From positions 25,460-55,036 of the forward strand of contig NW_003109087.1 in the NCBI RefSeq assembly GCF_000003605.2: a stretch of 29,577 nt of DNA, written 5' to 3'. Source of the DNA: Saccoglossus kowalevskii (taxonomy: Eukaryota > Hemichordata > Enteropneusta > Harrimaniidae). Below the pieces are notes generated by a model. The model saw only the letters and a program-made list of their open reading frames with translations. It was not told the DNA's origin and did not search any database. The stretch's first letter is position 1. Each line of letters starts with the position of its first letter. The position numbers and the translations under genes are program-made. Positions 22,155-29,577 of the stretch are shown piece by piece.

Positions 22155-22626
22155 ATGACCACTGACCAGAATCGCACCTCGAATTAGTGTCAGTATGTGA
22201 TTGTTGTTAGTAAGACGGTACATCAATCAGAGATATCCACGACACCGTCAAACTATCCTAAAGATTTATACATAATTCATGCTCCGAATAAAGAAGAATG
22301 GGTGATGAATTTCGCCAGAACCTTTGAGAAAGATAAGCAAATGACATGCTTGTATCCCGCAAAAGATCACGTCCTTAGCGAACATGTCTTCAATAATATC
22401 GTGAATTTGCTACAGGAATCTAAAAATATTCTAACTAATGACCTAATCGACCATTGTCGATACGATATAATGCAAGCGATTTCTGAAGAGAAGGACAGGA
22501 AAACTAACATTATAATTCGAGTTTTTTTAGAAGACTGCAAAATTCCGAAATGCATTAGACAATATGATACTTTAAAAGCAAGGAGACAAGGATTTCAAAG
22601 ACTAATTCTTGCAGCTGTACGTTCAG
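22155..22626 (+). pseudogene. Second, degenerate TIR exon
   Basis: From about 22188 the frame is open to the phase-1 donor TCAG|GTAAAC after 22626, the same exon end as the intact TIR at 15823. The product aligns along its length: KDLYIIHAPNKEEW for box 1, CLYPAKDHV for box 2, IMQAISEEKD, LEDCKIPKCI, and FQRLILAAVRSG. It has lost the Pro-Gly of box 2, four residues of the strand before the active-site helix (KNILTNDLIDHCRYDI), and the catalytic Glu, which is Asp (CRYDI). An ATG at 22155 in the same frame is cut off by TAG at 22185-22187. So it is a pseudogene, or a regulatory TIR spliced in at an acceptor near 22187 or 22193. No linker or FN3 exon follows recognisably; a short candidate terminal exon lies at 23101-23132 (phase 1, GSKLRSNTKF, TAA). 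The open frame past 22626 is probably intron. Confidence 0.65.
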
Positions 22627-22709
22627 GTAAACCATTGATTGAGTCCAAATATATTGATTGCTCCAGCACTGCAAAGGAGGTGATGTTGTCGGCACCTTTA
22701 GTTCGCATA

Positions 22710-22756
22710 AGTCAGTCAGTAGTCAGTCATTCAGTCAGTCATTCAGTCAGTCAGTA
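22710..22756. repeat. CAGT-type microsatellite
   Basis: Repeats of gtca/cagt with ttcagt interruptions, just after the donor of the second TIR exon. Its translation (SQSVVSHSVSHSVSQ) is not evidence of coding. Confidence 0.85.
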
Positions 22757-25700
22757 CATATCAGTTTGTTCAAAAGAAAGGAATACATCTTCAGAGCGGA
22801 ATGCACGTCTAACATTTCAGACTAATACACAACACGTAATTGCACAATTATAGTTTTGTCACAAAATCCAAGAAAGCGGCCAAACCATATCATTGGTCAA
22901 AACTATTTTTCTTTGTATACAAAATATCAAGTTCAATTGGTAAAGAGCAACTTAAGAGCAACAAATGTCCTAAATTGTGTCATTTTTTCTGAATATCCAG
23001 GATAAATCAGAATGACAGAAGTAGAATTCTGCGGGCCAGGCACATGCTAACCAAGCTTTAGTATTGTAGTTACAAAATATTATTACGCATCAATTTTCAG
23101 GTTCTAAGCTGAGAAGCAATACAAAATTTTAAGTCTAAATATCTGCCTAACCAAGAGACCGATCGCAATGCTGTAAGTTAATTGCACCAGTTCCCATTGG
23201 CTATACATATTATATTTAAAATATCAAGTTGATCGGTTGAATCACTCATGAAAAACGAATGCCTCAAATTGTGATTAACTGTGCGACTGGGGCAGTGATT
23301 CAACAAAAATTTCAAATCAATAGCACAAATCTGCCCAGTATGATACTATTTGTGTTTAGACGAAATCTAAAATGCTGCTTAAACCGCTTCACGCCAGATA
23401 ACTTGGAAATGAATCAATACACATATAGACACATTCACACATATTTCATTAGATTATAAAGTAGATTGATAACTGAAACTTACTCCCACGTGTGCAAGGA
23501 TTGTTGTGAAGTTTGAAAAAGTGTTAAACGAAACAAAATATTATAACAAGATAAATTCAAAAAAGCTACGTAAATCTGACTATACACTTTCTCTACTCGA
23601 ACGACAGTAATATTTAAAAAAAATGGTTGTTTCACATATCCGCATTTCATCATGGATTAATTAAACCGTAATTCGTTGATTCCTGATTCATCGCGTCACT
23701 ATTTTGGTGCCTCGGGTGAAGTAGCGATACAATGTATAGTCAACTGGCCTTCTAGTTAACTGGCCCTGTTAAACTGATTCTCGCGACTTTTCAACTGTAA
23801 ACTGACGTAATGACCATGGTACACTGGGTCGAAAATCCGATTAACTAAGTCCTATAACCTGGTTCATATTTATGTCATATTAATTTACTTTATTCCCAAA
23901 ATATATATATATGTTCTACTTATTGAAAGCAACCTTCCCAACTAAAATAAATTGTAATATTTAAAAAATGAGTTAGTCTCTGAACCGAGTACGTTCATTC
24001 TCATACAAGAGAAGAGACCCCTGAGACATGTTGGTGGACTTGCCTTGCATTCTGGGTATTTGTTTACATGCTGTTTGAAAAACATCAGTTTTTTTACCAA
24101 AAAAAGTTAAAAATGGAAACTGTAGAACTCAGATCATTATATTCCACACACATACTATCTCTATTTAATTTATTTTATGTTATTATATTTCCACTTAATT
24201 CTTTGAAACGTATTTACTATATAGGTTGTACTGTATTTCGCTTGATATCATAGGATTTGTACTTTCACTTTGTACATGGCATACTATAACACCTAGAAGT
24301 GCTACATAGTAATTTAAAACTCATATAGTTTGTCAGATTAATTTATATCAGATGTATTTAGCTCATAAAAGACACCAATGTGCATAGTTTCATCAAGTAT
24401 GGGGTAGACCAGTAACAATAGTAGCGAAACGGGGAGGAAGGAGAGAGAACATGGTGGATTTGACAATAACTTGCACTGTTGTTACAATACATTTGGGTAA
24501 ATCCTATTTCTGGAAATTGAAAAAAAAATGACATTACATCACAAACATTACATCTTCTGAAAGCCATTACTTTAAATGGCCCACCCCTAACAGCGTGCGT
24601 GAGTATCAATAATACCTAACTGGTACCATACACAAATTACTTGATATTTATATCAAAACCAGGTTTGTGCGACAGTATTTCATCTTCATGTTTTACAATT
24701 GAAGCATTTATTTTAGAAGCATAACAATACAAAGACCAGCTTTGATGGCGCAATTTATTTATTTATAGTTCTCTGGATCAACGAAAGTGATAAATACACA
24801 GAAGCTACCATATCGAATACAGTTCTAGTCATCCAATTGTCATTGTGTGAGGGACTTGTAAAATAGTGAATGACACTTATCGAACGGTGTCACGCCAAAT
24901 AATTAATATAAGTGTTCATACTCATTTATTTCAGTACTGACATAGGATATTTCAAAAACACCCAGTTGTATTTTATGTTTGAGAAAATTATCCGAACAAT
25001 TTGACATCTAACGATTACGTCATTAGGTATCTTTTCTCCAAACTTCCCCGGCACTGTGAGCAGGAGCGGTAATAAATTCCCGAGAGACTCTAGTTGTCGC
25101 AGTCAAATGAAAACTGCCCAGACTCAAGACGTCCTATGGCACCCGAATCAGCTGCGCGAACCCACTTCTGATGCACTCTTCACTGTAGTGCTATTTTCAA
25201 GTTCATATTTACAACAGATACGAGATATTACACTTATGCATTTAATAAAATCACATGGTCGTCTGGTATTTCAGTCATATCTCTTGTCCGCTCCCTTTAC
25301 TGTAAAACTGGTTGCATGGTCCTATCTGCAACAATGCTTGAGATATGACACTTATGCATATTAATGAGGTCACATGACCATATATGGTCACGTGGTGTTT
25401 CAATCATATCACCGGGCCCCCGCATACGAAGTCACTTTATTTTATCGCTAGGACGTATTCTGCTGTTAAATTTATTATTTCCAACCGTTTTGCGGTAGTA
25501 TTTTCTAGATTGAAGGCAGCATTTACAGGTCATCAAAAGTTGCGTTGGGATTACGTTGATACCCCAGGGGTCACTCTATATGCTGTTACTACCCAAATTT
25601 AGCGGGAAGCGGGATGTTTTTCACTTTCTAAAGCGGGTCCGCGCGGGTGGCAAATATACCCCCTTTAAAATGCCAATGTCTGCAATAGGCCCCCAGAAAG

Positions 25701-27053
25701 ACACTCGCTGTAGGCCCCTCTTGCAGCAGCCACTCATATACACCGCCCATAGCCCCGACCAGTCCGCAAACGTCCGCTTAACTTTTCCAGTAATTTTATT
25801 GCAGCTCCTAATTACTTATTAGTGAGCACCTGATGTAAAAGTGTAGCAACAAATAAATAAATAAAAATACTGGTAAAGATTCGTCCGACAGTTGTGAATA
25901 TTGTACGTGTCAGACCCTTGTTTCGCTGTTAATAGATTTTTGATTATCTGTAATTAGCGAAATGAAATATTAAATATTATTATTTTTCTGCAAATATTTT
26001 GTAAATATTGTGGGTATAAAACCCATTTTCACTGATTACAGTTTAATTTACATTATGTGTGTTATCCCATTTTGTTTCGGGATTACTATAAACTACATAC
26101 TGAAAGTCATACCCCAAAGTCAACCACACATCCGAAACTCCTTTCGCGCCTTTTCTGCTTTTTTCTGGGTTTTCTGCCCTGTTTTCATGCCAAAGTTACT
26201 CGGAGCTGAACATAAAATTGCGTAATGGTATCTGATGGAATAAGAATCCTGACAAAGTTGTGTGCATTGTGTATTAAACTATCAAACAAAGGATCATATT
26301 CATAATCATGTCAATAGTTCTCATCTTTCTTCATCAAACAACGACACCAACAGAAGTTGCATACACAAGAACTTGTTTGAGTTGATCACACGCCACTGCA
26401 AAAAACTGCAGGATGTTCTCAATATATGTCTGAAATAGGGGGTGTTTTTTTTCAATATGTCTGGTCTAGGGGGTACAAAATTTACATTCCGTCTGCAATA
26501 GGGGTATGGTTTGCCAATGTGCTGCCAGCCCTAGGGACCTATTATTTCTTTATTATATTAAGGTTTTAATATAGAGTGTAACAAAGTCGGCGCCGGTGAT
26601 CTCTTACCGGTGTGCAACGTAGCCAAAATAAACAGCATGATCATTTGAACACTGATATTACAAGACTGGTAGGTGGTAATAAATTTGAGGCGAAAGTATT
26701 CCAATTAGTGACGGTACGACCTGTCAAGTATGAACAGAGTCAGCCAAACCAAAAAAAAATCATAGAAGAGTTAAAAGCCGTTGCTGGTGAAAAGTTACCC
26801 CAAGTTTGAGGTCAATTTTCTCGTTAATGAAAATAGACATAAAAAACCAGTAAATTCATGCCCACAGTAGAATATAGAATGAGTAGAACGAGCCATGACC
26901 GTGCTTTTTAATCCTAGAAATGAAGAGTGAGATACTAGCGGAGCGGATTGCCAATAAACACAGCAATTTTAAAAGGGTTTCGCGCCCTAATGAGTTAATG
27001 TCTATAAATAAATAATTCTAAGAACGTTTGACTCACTGAATAGTCCAGTTCTT
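22757..27053. other. Long intergenic stretch with old repeats
   Basis: No domain-bearing frame recognised. About 25200-25420 holds two degenerate direct copies, offset about 115 bp (gagatat..acacttatgcat, tcacatg, tttcaatcatatc). About 25590-25760 and 26420-26540 share G-rich phrases (gtctgcaatagg, cccta/ggggta) typical of decayed mobile-element ends. The remainder is AT-rich and featureless to me. Confidence 0.45.
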
Positions 27054-27064
27054 CTGCGCATGCG
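27054..27064. promoter_or_regulatory. NRF1-like site CTGCGCATGCG
   Basis: Lies 43-53 bases upstream of the ATG of ParB-like copy 3. The same 11-mer occurs upstream of copy 1, so the motif is shared by the two intact paralogues and absent from the TATA-driven broken copy. Confidence 0.5.
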
Positions 27065-27107
27065 TGCAAAAACAGATTGAATACCACGACATAGTTAGGA
27101 AACAGTA

Positions 27108-29358
27108 ATGGCGGACATACAACTGAAACCTTCTGAAATTTATTTTCTTCACGACTCGATAAAAGGTCAGTTTAGAGATGGCAGGCATTTGTTAGATACG
27201 TTCAAAGAATTGTTGTATAAAAGAATAAGTCCATCCCAGATCGAGAAGATCGTTGTATATAGCGCAAACAGCAAATGGCGAGTATACGCCGGAAATAGAC
27301 GACTTTACATTTATAAAAAGTTGGAAGTCCTTGGAGTTGTGGAATATATTACTGCATGGAAAGTATTGACATTGAATCCATACACGTTGAGGAAACGGGA
27401 TACTACTAAAAACGGAGGAGCATCGGTAAGAATACGTAATGACCCTCTGTTTGAGGGAAAAATTACGTGGATCGTAGAAGAATGGAAGACATGGGCTACA
27501 AAAGGTGAGTTGGGGATTGTAAAAAGGTCGTTTTAGTTGAATATATCGTTTGTTGTTAAAACAAGCGCCCGAGTCCATATTCTATGACCTTTTGATATTC
27601 GTCAAAATAATACACACGTACATGTCTAGCTAACGATATTTCTTTCACGGGAATTTTTACAATGACGATGACGGTATTGTATCACGTGACGGTATTGTAT
27701 CACATATATATTTGTTAGTTTGTGCTATACAAACTATGAAACGAATCGTGAATCTTGTTATATTTTTTTCACAAACAATTTGCATATTAAAATTTTGACA
27801 GATAAAATAGCCTCAAGAAGATTGTATAATGTATATTATTATACATCTGTCACCGTAACGCCATAAGTTGCAGCGTGTCGTAATTTTGCGGTATTTTACG
27901 GGTATTTTCATCCTACCATATTAGGAAATGCGAATTCCAAATATGGAATAATTACGCGCGTAAGCGTCCTCTAATAATAAAAACAAACATGACTGCCACC
28001 AGAGTTGACCGGACTCCACACAAAGAAGTTCGCTGATTCTGTTCTAAACATTTTGAATTTTGGCATTCCCATGGTGTACCCTTGGAACGAAAAGATGTAT
28101 AATAATAAGGTTATTACGAGAATACCTCAAAGTATATACTCAGACAGTACTCCGCGCATCGACCGCCGCTGCGCGTCGGTGGATACTCCAGCTGCTTTCA
28201 AATGTATAAGACTAACAATATTTTCAATTTTAATAAAATGGTTTTCAAAGGAATCACAAATTTGTGGTGATGCAATGTTTAGCAAGCTATAACCAATCGT
28301 TCAAGGTTTACCAAACATATTCTCAAAACTACAATATAGTTATGCAAAGGTGGTTGAAGTCTACAATAAATCCCTATGAAAGTATGTGTACATGCCAAGT
28401 TTTTCCTGATTTTTTATATAGAATGGTTTAGAAAAGAGAACCTAATTTTTTTATGCAAAACATTTGCTGTTGCATTCTCGATGTTGACACAATTTTAGCT
28501 GTATTTAGCAGATAAATCAGCCCAAGCAATGTATGTATTGAAACGTTACATTTCCACAAGAAACACAGAATATTTTCCAGATATTCAATTTCTTGATAAC
28601 TTAAAAAGTTCATGTGATAATAATATATTATATATATATTTACAAGTAATTTCAATCAAGAAATGACAGTGCCATGTGATCTTGTTGCTTTCTCATATAT
28701 TGTTCTCCTTGACCATATTGAATCGTTTGTCAAAGGATATGTTTCTAGCAATATCATTGCTAAAAATGATTCATACAGCAGGTCCGGCAGGATTTATTAA
28801 TAGTTATAATATGGACATGATATTAGTTCAAAGTCAGTGATCTACATAGAGTTCCAGGTAGATCAGTAACAGAGCCTGAATTGCAACACTCATTTTGAAG
28901 TTTGGATTTTTGCTCAGTTGTGGTAGCTCTCCTCACTACTGCTAATCGTTTCCAAGGGAATGTTGTCAATGTTCAAAACTGTATAACTCTATGTCAGACA
29001 AAAAATGTGTGGAAGGATGTGTATGTGCCACTTCACTTTACAAAAAGTTGTTATGTATAATTAGTGGCTAGAAGAACGGTCTCACTCATTCAAAGAATGT
29101 GTTTGCTACATTCATGATGTTGACACTGCTTCACCAGTATAGGTAATATTTATATTCCTTTTTTTAAAATTGGTCTTCCTGTTTATATTATAGCTTCTAT
29201 CCAAGGCCAAACTGCTGCAGATGATATTGGTCAAAACGGTGCATACATCAGTGACTGGCAGCAAGATCGTCAAGATTGTATTGGATTTTCATCTCGTGCT
29301 CTCCATACTCCAGGGCATGAGCCCTGTGACTATATTGACGAGCAAGGAAAACAAACAA
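27108..29358 (+). CDS. ParB/sulfiredoxin-fold protein (copy 3), 5' part; continues beyond window
   Basis: Exon 1 is 27108-27504: ATG in context agtaATGG, 132 codons plus one base, donor AAAG|GTGAGT. The domain matches copy 1 residue for residue in its landmarks: LKPSEIYFLHDSI at 6-18, GNRRLYIYKKLE at 62-73, VEYITAWKV, and NGGASVRIRND. A likely exon 2 is 29194-29358 (acceptor gtttatattatag, donor ACAA|GTAAAA), 165 nt, phase 1-1, open throughout. It encodes a polar segment (ASIQGQTAADDIGQ..., HEPCDYIDEQGKQT) unlike the copy 1 tail and without a membrane segment. The gene must go on past 29577. The GNRR motif is the counterpart of the nucleotide-contacting ParB box II; the activity is unknown. 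Exon 1 is confident, exon 2 moderately so. Confidence 0.78.
27505..29193 (+). other. Intron of ParB-like copy 3 with internal duplication
   Basis: Phase-1 intron. The open frame at 28005-28292 shows no family features. Segments near 28430-28510 and 29069-29140 (tttgctgttgcattctcgatgttgacac against tttgctacattcatgatgttgacac) are related, part of a larger duplication. Confidence 0.5.
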
Positions 29359-29553
29359 GTAAAAGCAGATTGTTTTTTTTTTTTAAATACATATGAATAT
29401 AGAATTGATTGTCATTTATTTATTAAAATAACAGAAATTCTTGTATTTAAATAGCGGTCCAGTTAAATCAAGAACAGAGCCTGAATTGCAACACCCATTT
29501 TGATAGTTCGGATTTATGCTCAGTTGTGATAGCTCTTCTTACCACTGCTAATA
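28848..29553. repeat. Direct repeats of about 100 bp, 600 bp apart
   Basis: Copies at about 28848-28946 and 29452-29553 share cagagcctgaattgcaacac, attttga, tgctcagttgtg and actgctaat at roughly 85-90 percent identity. They flank the candidate exon 29194-29358, and with the related pair at 28430/29069 suggest tandem duplication units of 600-640 bp. Confidence 0.8.
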
Positions 29554-29577
29554 AAAATTATATGATGATAAATCCCC

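Noticed and set aside
22627-22853. Extension of the second TIR frame past 22626
   Set aside because: Follows a good phase-1 donor matching the intact TIR and runs into a CAGT microsatellite; most likely intron.
28005-28292. Open frame of 95 codons in the copy 3 intron
   Set aside because: No recognised domain and no phase-1 acceptor/donor pair fitting the gene.
1-29577. Possible bacterial or viral origin of the ParB-like genes
   Set aside because: They have animal-type introns and phases, are AT-rich like their neighbours and are duplicated in the locus; any transfer would be ancient.

Overview
The window looks like genomic DNA from an AT-rich invertebrate animal, most likely marine. Genes are split by GT-AG introns, there are polyadenylation signals rather than bacterial operons, and the recognisable families are metazoan: a Golgi-type O-fucosyltransferase, TIR plus fibronectin-III proteins, and a eukaryotic ParB-like family. 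I cannot place the species. One 50-base assembly gap lies at 13900-13949.

Layout. At 366-1188 (minus) is a two-exon gene for a ParB/sulfiredoxin-fold protein of 199 residues with a C-terminal membrane tail. At 3745-9366 (plus) is a complete five-exon gene for a type II membrane GDP-fucose O-fucosyltransferase-like enzyme of 468 residues; its intron 1 carries a 33-bp minisatellite and a 143-bp foldback element. At 10832-13492 (minus) is a damaged ParB-like paralogue with a stop codon and a frameshift. It still has a TATA box, spliceable downstream exons including a duplicated 32-nt mini-exon, and a poly(A) signal. At 15011-18524 (plus) is a multi-exon TIR-linker-FN3 gene whose internal exons are nearly all phase 1-1. 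At 22155-22626 (plus) is a second, degenerate TIR exon. At 27108-29358 (plus, running off the window) is a third ParB-like paralogue with an intact domain. The rest is intergenic or intronic DNA with local direct duplications and simple repeats.

How they may work together. Three ParB-like copies and two TIR copies interleave within 27 kb, alongside a glycosyltransferase. Both families were duplicated locally and the copies have decayed to different degrees, as is typical of fast-evolving recognition or innate-immune loci. The intact TIR keeps the glutamate used by NAD-cleaving TIRs; the second has lost it. The ParB-like exon ends at the same phase-1 junction in all three copies but is followed by unrelated C-terminal exons. 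A joint role in defence is inference; only the domain assignments and splice structures are read from the sequence.
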